Part shown: positions 1 through 11,500 of the stretch, one piece after another | Layout: each line of letters starts with the position of its first letter | Numbering within the stretch: the first letter of the stretch is position 1 | Assembly: GCA_945859605.1 (NCBI GenBank) | Contig: OX243816.1 | Location: forward strand, 29,447,368-29,511,367 | Direction: 5' to 3' | DNA length: 64,000 bases | DNA from: Lumbricus rubellus | Taxonomy: Eukaryota > Annelida > Clitellata > Crassiclitellata > Lumbricidae | Position numbers and translations under genes: made by a program | Notes under the pieces: model-generated | The model's database searches: none | Seen by the model: the letters and a program-made list of their open reading frames with translations, nothing else | What the model was told of the DNA's origin: nothing

Positions 1-365
1 AGTAACAAGTAAATTTTAAATTTCTGCCAATTAAGCCCAATTTACCAAAAACATACCTAAGTTAAATTCTATAAATTCTCATAATTAAATTTTGTTTACC
101 CAACACTATTAGATGCCATAATTTAATTTTATAGCATAGATTGTCCAGTGTTGTCCACAGTTTACAATCAGCTTAGAATTTGATTTGCATACAAAGTACC
201 TCATATACCAAAACAAACAAAAACGTAAGTTAGTATAAGAAACAATGAAAATCGGTAAAAAGATCCTTGGTTGCATCATTATCAGTTAGCTAATGTCAGC
301 TTTGGAACATAAAAATTTTGTTATGTAATGTGAACAATTGTACAACATTAACAAGGTTTTTTTGG

Positions 366-1910
366 TTACCGATTCAGGACTTCTTTCGCAATGTCCTTCG
401 ATTCAAATCTCAAAGCTATAAATAGCATGTCTTTTCCATCATCTTTGAAAAACTCCACTGTGTTTCGGCCAGCTTCTCTTGCAAAAAAATCTCTAAAAGT
501 TTCAATCAAAACAGTAAATATACAGAACTAAAAACATATATAGCAGTAAAAACAAAACAATATTTATTTAGATGTTCCCATATTTGGCACATGTTACAAT
601 GATGAGGACATGAAACTGAATTTGTCTGTAGTTATTAACAGAAATCTGTGCCGAAAAAGTGAAAATTTGCGTAAAAAATCGAAAAAATGCATGTCAAAAT
701 AATAATTTTGCATACTTTTTGTACAAACTGACAAATTACGATTTTGCATGAATCAATGTACCAAAGTACAGTGCTGGTGTTTTTAAGTGTCTAGTTTTGG
801 CCTCCCACAAATTAGACAAGTGACAAATGCAATTACAAGGTTTTCATAAATTTCAAATTCAAATAACTAGAAACAATATCAAATTCGTAAAAATCAACAA
901 CCACTTCGACCAATTTCGGTAAAAGTACTAGGTTGTTGACCGCGTCTGAACGCTACAATTTCAATATATTCGGGTGCCTAAGACCCTAAGTATCCAAACG
1001 CACTTATTCCCATTGCCCGGAGACGTTCCGAAGATTTTATATTAATTTTCTAAAATGTATAGGAAATCCCATGTTAAAATTAGCGGCATACGCTAATTCG
1101 CCATATTTACACACAATTTTAACGTCGTGTGTGCCCATGACGTCACGTCATTTTGTGTATAAATATGGCGGTCGGACGTGTGCCACTAAATTTAACATGG
1201 GATTTCCTATACATTTTAGAAAATTAATATAAAATCTTCGGAACGTCTCCGGACAATGGGAATAGGTGCGTTTGGATACTTAGGGTCTTAGACACCCGAA
1301 TATATTGAAACTGTAGCGTTCAGACGCGGTCAACAACCTAGTACTTTTACCCCAATTTCACTTCCTCAAGTGCAAGCATAATATCAACTTTCACTTGCTC
1401 TTTCTCTTGTCCCCGATTTTGACCTTGCATAAAAATCCACCACAAAACCTGGTTCTTGCGGACTTGATCTGATAGAGCACCGCTGATTAAATAGCTCTCC
1501 TTGGCGTGGTTTTGTACGTCGCTGAGAAATTTTAAAGGCAAGCACTACACTTAGGCACGGATGTAGGGTTGCACGAAAATTTAAGCATCGTGTGCCCAGC
1601 AACATTTATTTTTCAATTTTCCCATGTAAATAATTATGGTCTCCAAAATTAGGTTGCATTGAAAAACTTCGGACATTAAAAAATAAATTCGCGCGTCCCT
1701 AGTTTCGCTTTTGCCGTACCCAGGCAAGCGCAGTACGGTAATACTGCTACGACATTATTTGCTTGGAACTTGAATAAAACACTAAGAAATCGCTTTTAAA
1801 ACACACCTGATATCTTCAGTGTGATGCCTAGATGAGAATCCGCGCATAAAGAGCGTGTCTTTACTGGCTGGAATCACCATTGAAGCCATTTTATTGAAAT
1901 ATTCAGACAT
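366..1910 (-). CDS. Unrecognised small protein, predicted three coding exons
   Basis: Predicted join on the minus strand: 1910..1807, 1521..1351, 492..366 (402 nt, 133 aa). Exon 1 opens at the first ATG (MSEYFNKMASMVIPASKD) and ends ATC AG before GTGTGT. Exon 2 follows a CTCAG acceptor, completes the AGC codon and stays open through a hydrophilic stretch (QNHAKESYLISGALSDQV, then QVLWWIFMQGQNRG). Exon 3 follows CTTTTAG and ends VEFFKDDGKDMLFIALRFES...LNR-stop. Reading phase is kept at both joins. I do not recognise the family; there is no signal peptide, clear membrane segment or known motif. The exon 2 donor sits on the first bases of a MITE inserted at 918-1351, so the exon 2/3 join is the least certain part. 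Another exon could lie in 493-917. Exon 1 and the last exon look most convincing. Confidence 0.5.
918..1351. mobile_element. Foldback MITE with 8-bp target duplication (hAT-like)
   Basis: Arms of about 166 bp (918-1083 and 1186-1351) are near-perfect inverted copies, starting GGTAAAAGTACTAGG and ending with its complement. The element is flanked on both sides by CCAATTTC (910-917 and 1352-1359), a perfect 8-bp target duplication. The 100-bp centre carries no ORF. An 8-bp duplication is typical of hAT elements, but the end sequence is not one I can assign, so the superfamily is inferred. It lies in intron 2 of the small minus-strand gene and touches its exon. Confidence 0.88.
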
Positions 1911-2329
1911 CTTGAATGGCGATTTCCGCTTGCGTCGACTTAAAAGTTAATTTGCTATTGACCATCGACGTATATTGAGGCTATTGCAGTCTTTTGCAGA
2001 TATCATTCTTATGTAGCGCTTAACTTTTAATCGTGAGCTGCTAAACAAGAGACACTCAATAATAATTATCGTACCACATGTTTTATTTATACTGTGGCTG
2101 TACAGAGATAAATGCGAAAATGTGTGCTTGTATAAGTTGTATTACTATTGTGGTGGTCAATATAATCATATGTACAATTATCTCCCCCCACGCTGGTTAA
2201 GAAAGATGTGCCGCTTATATGCGTGTAGGTGTAGGGCCTACACCTTTGAAATTCTTCCAATTCCCGATCTACACCTTCAATTTACTAAATAAATTAGTAG
2301 GATCGACTCGAGACAAGATACTGTATATA

Positions 2330-2612
2330 TATTGGGTGTCCAAGGACGTCGTCAGTTACGCTCTGCTGATAATATTAAGGGAGTCCTCTTGGTTCCTTTT
2401 GCTCGTAGGCCTACTGCTACCATGAAGAATCGAGCCTTTTTGTGGTTGGTCCGGGAGTCTGGAATAGCCTTCCTTTCGAGCTTCGCCTACAGCCCTACAC
2501 CCTGGGTCTCTACCAGGATCGTTCCTTACTAAACTTAAAACTGTTCTTTTTGGGCGTGCTGGAGTCGGAAGCGCCTACTTAAAGGAGCGCTATATAAATG
2601 TCCGAATGAATA
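2330..2612 (+). mobile_element. CR1/L2-like LINE, 3' end of ORF2 plus tail
   Basis: The broken reading frame GRRQLRSADNIKGVLLVPFA, then a frameshifted match to the GPxVWNSLP motif, is the C-terminus of a non-LTR reverse transcriptase. It is followed by the family tail (GGAGCGCTATATAAATG) and an AATGAAT-type tail. It is 5' truncated and frameshifted, so it is dead. Confidence 0.75.
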
Positions 2613-2931
2613 TAATATATATATATACAATTATGCTATAGAATGCCCTGCACATTTATCGGCTGAAATTCACTCAGTCATGTCATATTATGTCTCTTTT
2701 TCCGACCTGCCTGCATTTAGCAGACTTTGTCTGGCGTAAGCCCATATGTCTGGTTTTTGTCTGTTTTGTAGGGGTATGTCTCAGCTACAGAGCCTGCGTA
2801 GGGCCGTAGGCTACACGTCTGCCCCACTGGTTAAATCGGATTTCTAGGAACATAGGTTTACGTAGTTAATGGAAGCTGCAGCCTTATAATTCTTATACAC
2901 CTGTGTTGGGTACGCAAAGATGCTCGCTATA

Positions 2932-3075
2932 CAGTGTAAGAATTGTGGAAATATAACTGGGGTTGGACTATGACCCACTTGGAATTGGGGTGTGAAAAAC
3001 AGATTTTACTATGGGTTCTACAAAACACTGGGAATTGAAAGCCTGAAGTTCCTCCACCCCAGCAATTCTTATCAT
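2932..3075. mobile_element. MITE with CAGTGTAAGAATTG end
   Basis: The left end CAGTGTAAGAATTGTGG and the right end CAATTCTTATCATG are imperfect inverted repeats. Closely related copies occur at 21054-21187 and 21613-21775, sharing GAATTGTGGAAA.ATAACTGGGG or a similar end. The centre is non-coding. I did not find a clear target duplication. Confidence 0.6.
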
Positions 3076-3169
3076 GGCGCTATATAAATTCCTATATGAA
3101 CGAAAAATGCATCAATGATTGACACTCCCTGTGATACAGTACTGAGGTGAGAATGCTGTGGTAGAGTGC

Positions 3170-3292
3170 GGTGGTGAGGGTCTATAGGTCTTGGTGGTGG
3201 ATGTGGTGACGCTCCTGTGATGGAGTACAAAGGTGAAGGCCTAGGTCTTGGTGGTGGATGTGGCGACACTCCTGTGAAGGAATACGGAGGTA
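3170..3292. repeat. Tandem repeat, about 60-bp unit, two copies
   Basis: The phrase GTCTTGGTGGTGGATGTGG recurs twice, each followed by CGACACTCCTGTGA or a close variant. It sits just left of the inverted repeat that brackets the last UBE2N exon. Confidence 0.7.
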
Positions 3293-4196
3293 CTGGCACT
3301 TATTTTCAAATCTCTATGCCGTCCTGCCACTTATTTGGCCAGCACACCTGAAAATGTATGGGGCGTCCTGGCACTTCTTTTTTTTACACTTTTAGCACTG
3401 GAGGTGAGGGTTAACATAAAACAGGATAATTCATCTGCAATGTAACTGAAACTTACAGCTTTGCTAATGAACACATTCTGAAATTTTACTGTACTTTTAT
3501 TGACATAGCATTGATTACATGCCTTTCTAAACCTTGAACAGCAACACAAAATTCAAATCCTAGACAAAGTGTGTCTTTTCCCGAGTGTTGTTCTCATCCT
3601 GAATCTAAAAATTTACTTAAGATTAGTTGCCTAAAGCAAAAGAAATAGTAAAGTAGATGACAGTGTAACAGGTGACGTATGCGTAGCGTGTGTGAAGCAT
3701 GTCTGTTCGAAATCAAATTACACCGATGTTCGGAAGGAACAACCACCTCAGAAATGCAGTCAAACTTGTTACTTAATATGGATGTTACAACTGCAAAAAA
3801 TCTCAAGTCCAAACGACGTCTCTACCACACTTGACAGCGACGACAGCATCTCCTTCTTCCATAAGGATGCCATCTTTGCTACTAAGATGTCCTACATCAC
3901 ATGGCATATCGGCGAGTCCACTGTCGGGCTAAAAAAGCACAGACAAAAAAATGGTGGTGATCAAATGTTATCATATCACAAAACAATAAAAATGCTTCAT
4001 GTGGCTAAATACTAAATACCTATTGACGCAGGAATCATCTAGAGTTCACTTCTTTCCAGTGCTAAAAGTGTAAAAAAAGAAGTGCCTGGATGCCCCCTTA
4101 CCTTTCCAAAAGAAATGCCTGGATGCCCCTTACATTTTCAGGTGTGCTGGCCAAATAAGTGGCAGGACGGCATAGAGATTTGACAGTAAGTGCCAG
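3290..4196. repeat. Inverted repeat bracketing the last UBE2N exon
   Basis: The arm at 3290-3402 (GCCGTCCTGCCACTTATTTG through TTTTAGCACTGGA) returns in reverse complement at 4055-4196, with a small insertion in the right arm. The roughly 650-bp loop contains the UBE2N terminal coding exon (3897-3928). It could be two copies of one MITE in opposite orientation, or a foldback element that captured the exon. Confidence 0.75.
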
Positions 4197-7100
4197 GACG
4201 CTGTCCATGACCATCCTGCCACACTTTAAGCCCTGCTTCTTTCTGGATGTTCATTCAACCATAACATGTTTTTAACAGCCCCAGTGGATTTTGACTATCA
4301 TTTATCACAAAAAATAGTCCAATGTGACTATGACCATTAGTATCAAAAGGAAGAACAGTAACTGAAATTTGGAACAAAGCACACACTAACTCACAGAAAC
4401 ATACTAAATACTCACCAGTCCTTTAATTATTGTTTCACCGTATTTACTTTCAGTAACTTTCTATCATTCAAATTTCACATTATCCTTTAAGCAACAGTAA
4501 AGTGCACAACAACCAGAAACATATGTTCTGAAGGCATGTCTTTTCAGCTGCAAATAATGCAGAAGCATTGCTGATCCATGCACTTACACAAACCTGATTG
4601 CAGCTAACTGCATGCACATATGTACAAGCCAGATTACGATAGGCTGCTAACAAGAATTAATATTTGTTAAGTTAATTCCACTTTAAAACGGCTACTATGG
4701 AGTTCTAAATAGAATTAACTAAGTTGCAATTTTCTATACTTCAACGTTTGCTTTTATGATTTCTCCAAGTTTCCTTTGAGTACATAAAACTTTTTAAAGG
4801 CGATACTGAATTTGACGAGTTTCAACCTTTTTGTCCATTTTATAAGCATGTAGGTTTAAGCTATGTCATTAAGCAAATGGAGATATTTATCAAAACTCGA
4901 AGATGCCAATCAACAGTAAGGCAATTCCATGAGAAATGAGACATAAGAACCAAATTGTAAAAGAAGTTAATATAATGGTATAATTTTAAATTTAAAGGTA
5001 AGAGACCATAGTGTTCAAAATACTCCTGGGCAATTCCACCGTCACTGATGTAACATTCAGACAACCAAAATGCTACCAAAATAACAGAATACAAGGGACC
5101 CCAGAGATCGACACCATTTGGGAAGTGCATTATCCAACCTGTTTCAATGGCCTGTGCCTCATTTGTTTTCCACTGATCGGCCACATCATTGGCCAACGGA
5201 TCATCCGGATTTGGAGCGCTGAGCAAAGCCTGGATGGACAACAGGACAGTGCGAATCTGCAGAGCTGGACTCCATTTGTCTATAAAACATAAACATACAC
5301 AAATCGATGACAGTGTTTAGAAGGCAAAGCCTGTCAGCTTACTTAGTCCTTAGTGTTTTGAAAAACACAATATTAAACCAATAACAGCTAACAGCAGTAA
5401 GTGGTATTTAGAATCAGAAGCTGGGACTTCTAAATAAAGCTGAACAAGAAAATTTCAGAACTTTTTATGAGCCTTCAAAAGAAGCAGAACTTTGTGACAA
5501 TCTCCCAAGGGAGCTTGGAGGTCGAAGGCATAGTATGACAGAAAACAACCAACTAGGCAAGTTCTGTCAATTGCCTGATTAGCACAGTGGCGATTCTCTA
5601 AAGAAATTACTCAGCTTTTTGTAGACAAGAGGATACCAGAAGCCACAATTCTCAACATGTCACGTTGCAAATTCTGAAACTAGTAAGTTAGCACACTTAT
5701 GCTTTATTTCAATTTTCAAACATGAAAACTTCACAAGAGGCAGACCTGTGCTCCATTTTCCCATATGGATATTCTACAAATTGCAATTTCATATTAGAAA
5801 AGTAATATTCACAGCAAAATTTCCCAAAAGTCCACACTTCGGTACTGACCATCTTCTCACCAGGGTTCAAAGTTAATATACATGTACATACATATGACGA
5901 TGGAAGAACAGTGACCTTAATGCAACAGAAACCTCTTAGAAGCAGTGTCACCTTACGATAATGTTCAACAGTCAGATATGTCACAACATATCATCTGGTG
6001 TCAAGCAATATGCTAAGTTTGTCAGATTTTTAAAATCTATTTTCAATGACGTTTTTAAGCAGTGATACACATGACTGTCTTAGTGCAGTATACAAGCACG
6101 ATGCAGCACATTGTACATTATAACTTCTTCAAGACTCTGTATAACTGACACAAGGCCGTAGCCAGGATTTTATTTCGGGGGGTGTTTCTTCAAGGGAGAA
6201 TTTCTGACGACCATTTTTTATACGTCAAAATTTCTGACGACCTTTTTTTAGTCGTCGGAAAAGGCTTTCCTACCACTTTCCGCCTAATTTCGTGTTTGTT
6301 TTCATTATGTGCTAGTGAATGCATTTTATTATTTTTTACATTTTTTATTTGGGGGGGGGTTTTCATGGTTTTATTTCATTGTTTTAACATCATGTGCTAG
6401 TAAATGCGTTATATTATTTTTTACATTTTCAATTTCGGGGGGTGTTCAAACACCCAAAACACCCCCCTAGATACGGCCTTGAACTAACACACATTGCACT
6501 GCAATGTAAAGCCTGCTCAGCGCCTGTAGAAGTCTTTAAGCCTTGAAGGAGTCTGAATGAATGAATGAATGAATGAATGACTATAGAACTTTGTAAGCAG
6601 CCAGTGGTTTTCATATTAATTATCTTTAATAATAGGCACACTACAGAAACCCTGTACAAACAAGTGCTGTGAAAATAAAGAAACAGGGGAACTGGCCATT
6701 AAAACAAAACCCAGATTACTAGATACTGACTCTTGCACCATTACCAGATCTACAAACATAAATTCTGCACAGCTATTCAAATAAAAAATACAATAAATCA
6801 TAATATTTTAAGTAACTACATGAATGAACAAGAAAAGATCGTTCCCTAAACCATCATCACCAGCTTTGAGAGATGCAAACATCCATTTATCAGATTCCTT
6901 TGCCCTTTATACCATTGTACTATAATTGCCCTACCATGCGAATTGGACCATGGCAATTCAATTTCATATGAATTCTTCTCTTTATCCTCTGCAGATTGAA
7001 CTGCATGTATAGTTGTGCACTTTGTTCTTTGCAGACGTCATCAAAGCATCCTCATACATACAGTGAAGGTATCTACTGGTTATCCCTTCCAGCACACGAA

Positions 7101-8466
7101 AGATGTGAACATACTCTAATAATCATCATCATCCTATTACCCACGACGATGCACTTAACTTGCGCAACCCGCTATTAGATCGCAACATGCAAAAAACCTT
7201 ACACTAATACAAAATTGTCTTATAAGATGAAACTTGCAATCATCATCCACCTGCAAGCCATCTATCCTGCCAGAAAAAAATCATCTGCACCAAATTTGTA
7301 GAACTTTGCACTCTTTCACACATCTGTTCATTTCTATCTGATACATCATAGAATTATTCATTATATTCCAGCTTCACATGACCTTCTCTTTCTCTGATCT
7401 CACGGTCCTGCAAGCCAATATTTTTCTGAAATAATTATAATATCACTTTCCAGCTGGTCTGCTAGGTCAAGCTAATGGAGCAGAAAAGTAGCATATCTTC
7501 TGAACAACCACAGAACACCTAGTCCAACATGCTATGGGTCCTTCCAAGTCGACTCAGAAAGCTTTGAGAAACATCCAGCCTTATTCTCGGTTTGTGATAA
7601 TTTTTTGCAGTTTGCAGATAAACACGCATTATGAGGGCTGTAAAGTTTAAGACCGTAAATAATCCATAGTTCCTTGGATACAAGGCTAACAAACACACAC
7701 AGAGTACTCCGTGATTTAATGCTGTCGCAAATTGCAGACTTTCATGCATATTAATCTGCATACTGGCAATCAACAATTACATGATTCTGAAATGGTGAGT
7801 TCAGGAGTGCTGTCTATACTGACATAGAATTACTACACTACCACACCACTTACATGACTGTACAAGAAAACATACCGGTACCCGTAATGACTGCATTTGT
7901 TAGTAAAGGTACTTACAATTTGCTGGAGCTTCATCAATGAAGACATTTAAAACAAACTGGACATGTTAACCAGACATTAGGAGCATCAGACATCAGGTGC
8001 TTTATTTCATCTCCACAAGGCTTACGAAATGGATGCTCGATGCGTGCAATTACTTAAGTTCTAAAGGAAACAATAGTGTAGCACCTGAGAACATTCACAT
8101 CACGAAAAAAGAAACCGTATGTACACACCTTTCAGAATATCCAGACAAATTCTTCCAAGTTTGTCAATATTAGGATGGTATATTTTAGTCATAAATCGTA
8201 CTTTCGGGGCTGACATCGGGTATTCTTCGGGCAAAAACAGTTCTAACTTGAAAACACCTCCCTCATACGGTGACTGCAGCAACAAAAAACAGAACACAAT
8301 TTCTTCTAAATACCGATCATTAGTTCATCAATAACTTCACATACGAGTAGTACAGAGCTACAATTTAAAAATTTCAGACTGTGAAACTTACAGAAATGCT
8401 TGAGTTGAAATAAATTCTGTGAATTTTGAGACACCATCGTCCACTGACAATTCCTCTGACATGCAG

Positions 8467-8508
<42 letters not shown>

Positions 8509-11500
8509 GAATAACCTTGAGCCCTGCACTTTAGCCTTTCAGCAGTGCTTTAATAATTCAACGTTTATAACCATGATCACAGTTTGATGGAATACAACGT
8601 CCACACAAATCTTTGTTCTCTTGAGAGGTGCTATATAAATTGACATATATACATTGCAATGCAAGCCTTTTTCTCAACAAACTCCAGTAGTTATGCACAG
8701 AGCATAACTGATAAGCTTCAGTTAATGGTGACTCTATAATTGTCCTTTTGACTAAGAATGGACGCAAATTACATAATCAGAATAATGAATGACATATAAT
8801 ATCATGTGCAAATCTACATGTATAGTATACATCTTAATATTTTTACAAACACTTCAAAGGTACAAAATTAGAACTAATTAAAAGATCTCAGAGTATGATT
8901 AAAAAGTAGCAATATTTAAACTGCTTATTATAAGAGTAACCCCACCCCGCAAGTTAAAGTCCAGGGAAGTGAGATTACATAAGATATTGTAACCTTACAT
9001 ACCTGACCAACAAGTACAGTAAGGTTAGATGGTAACAAACTTTTAGGAGAACATGGATATGAGTTAGCAGATTAGCTTAATTAATATTCCTGTCTGGTTC
9101 TTTGATTGACAGTAGCCCTGTGTGTATGTACCTATAATGGGAGCAGAACAGGTCGCTTGGCTGAGCAGATGATGAGTGTTAAGCCCTGCATATTTAATTG
9201 GACAGCAGTACAGGTGCCTGTAGGCAGGTAGTTGTGCAAGAGGCATACCAAATAAGTTGATACAAGGACAGTTGATTTGTATAATTGGTTTTATTTGCCC
9301 TGAACTGAAAAACCGTTCATCTAATGTAAATTGACAGACATGCACTGTCACAGTTAAGTTTCTCAAAAACTGTAGCTCAAGATTTTCAGTTTCTCCCTTC
9401 CACAGTTTCGAGTCTAGGAGATTTCATCTCTCCAGGACTTTTGCCCTGAGTGTATTCCCTTGTCATCTTATAGGGATGATCTTCATTTAATTTGAACTTT
9501 GCTTTACACTCACTTAAATTTGTCCCTGAACCTCTTCAACATTCGCACCCATATTAACTAGATACTTCTCCCCCTTGATTTCTCCCCAGCTGTCTTAATG
9601 ATTTTTTAAACCTGGACTTTACTTTACCCCCTGGTCACATAGCAACCACTTGAGCACATAGTTTTCTAGAATTTTTTTTAATGCACTGATGTTTGTTAAT
9701 ATAGCAACAGATTGGGTAAAGATCCCCATTTTATTGGACATTTACTTTAATTGTTGAAATTTAATTATTATACAACGAAACTTTCAATGCTTTGAGTCTT
9801 AATTAAATGTTTAATAAGAAATTATATTGATTCCAATTGTTGCCATATAATCTTCAATCAGGTTTTTAGTGCTTTGAGTCTTAATTAATTATTGTTCACT
9901 CACCTTGAGATGATGGGGGGGGGGGGGAGGGGATGGCTGGAAGGGATTATGCCTAGGGGATTTGTCTGAATCCCACAGTTTAAACAAGAGGTTTTCTCTT
10001 AAAGTGGCACTTTATAAATGTCACATTACAATTACCAACAGCCGTAGAGCAAGACAGGTTAATGGAGGCAATTCAGACTTAGGGAAGATTATAATATTTA
10101 TTGTGTGTGTGTTGTTAATTATACAGAGCTACTTCATTCCTTCATTGAATCAACGTGGACAGGACATTACTACAGTAATGAACAAATCCCACAGACACAA
10201 CAGGCAATGCATTCACATTAAGTCCACAGCTCAAAAACAAACTTCAATCACATATCATACATTTTAGTTCAAATGATTGATCCACCAGTGAAAAACCTAA
10301 ATATTTTCCCATCTATGCACCAGCATAAAGCGCTAAATCCAATAATTCTCTAATAAAACATCCATCCAAGTTTAAATTATTGATGCCCAGTGAGTTTTTA
10401 CTTGCAAAAATTCCAGAACTAGAATTTTGACCAGTAAAAATCCGCATCGTATTCTGCTGGTGCAAAAATGGCAAAATGCTAAATCCTTCAAGCTGTCTTT
10501 CTTTGCAGACTTTACTATATCTGGAATGAATACTGTTGCTGTCAGTAACAATGGTTTTTATCATATAGTCAATGAATTTACAAGTGGGAAGCAAGTCAAG
10601 CAACTCATTGGACACTTGATCTTGCACAGTTGTGCCTTGCTAAATCTAGTAGCTAACATTTAAATTCATACTGCTGCTCTATTTACCATTGCCCTGTAGG
10701 GAATGGAAGGATAAGTAAACCGTATAGGGTTATCGGGTATCGAACCTGCGTCCTTCCGTTCTTTGTGCCTGTGTATTACCGATCGAACCACCACCCTACT
10801 TGACAATCTAGGAGTCAAAGAGGTGAGTCATATGATGACTAACAACTGTTCATGAGCTGTGATAGTTCGTTACATAACAATAGGCTCACAACACTGTGAA
10901 AGCCATATATGAATTTTTACTGCTGACGTCAATAGCCTTTTGATGCCATAAGACGTCACTAAGCTCTTGAATCTCCAAGCAAACATATTGTATTATAATA
11001 GTAGACAGCTACGCTGGAGCCTGTCTGTCTACCGTACTTCTATCTAAATACTACACGTACAAAAACTGTAGTTATACTCTCTCACCTCTCAAGTTAACGA
11101 GAACTGAAGTAAACAAATTATCAGAAAAGCCTTCACCTGAGCTAAGCTGTTTACTCGATGATACATCATTTGTTGCAATAACTTTATGACAGTGAACAAA
11201 TTTGGCTATAATTGATAAAACTATCTAGTTAGCAATTCAATACTAGAGTGACTGTACTGTCAAATTGAGTACATGACTGCAACTTACAAATAGTTAACCA
11301 CACAAGCTCCATGAGATGCAACAAAGGTCTATACTAATTACATCACTTAAATAATTTTTCAGTAATTCTTACTACTTTTTACCAGTGTTTCAATCTGTAA
11401 AAATTCTGACTTTTACTGATCAACAAAATATATTGTACCAGAAAAAACCTACATTATTTTATTTATTTGCTTACTTACTGCACTTATCAAGTTTCAATGG

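Larger units (their letters stand above)
1911..3896. other. Intergenic region with repeats
   Basis: This separates the start of the small unrecognised gene from the UBE2N stop codon. The right part is presumably UBE2N 3' UTR; a possible AATAAA on the minus strand lies at 3501-3496, about 400 bp past the stop. The rest holds a LINE 3' fragment, a MITE and a short tandem repeat listed separately. I see no further coding exon. Confidence 0.6.

Noticed and set aside
105..165. Possible alternative UBE2N terminal exon (WTIYAI-like frame on the minus strand)
   Set aside because: No acceptor in the right phase, and a far better match (RQWTRRYAM) exists at 3897-3928.
4861..5138. Open frame continuing UBE2N exon 4 for 90 codons
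   Set aside because: The conserved UBC13 exon boundary and the matching terminal exon at 3897-3928 show it is intron read-through.
10690..10806. tRNA gene
   Set aside because: Only A- and B-box-like promoter parts are present; the acceptor and anticodon stems do not pair, so a SINE is more likely.
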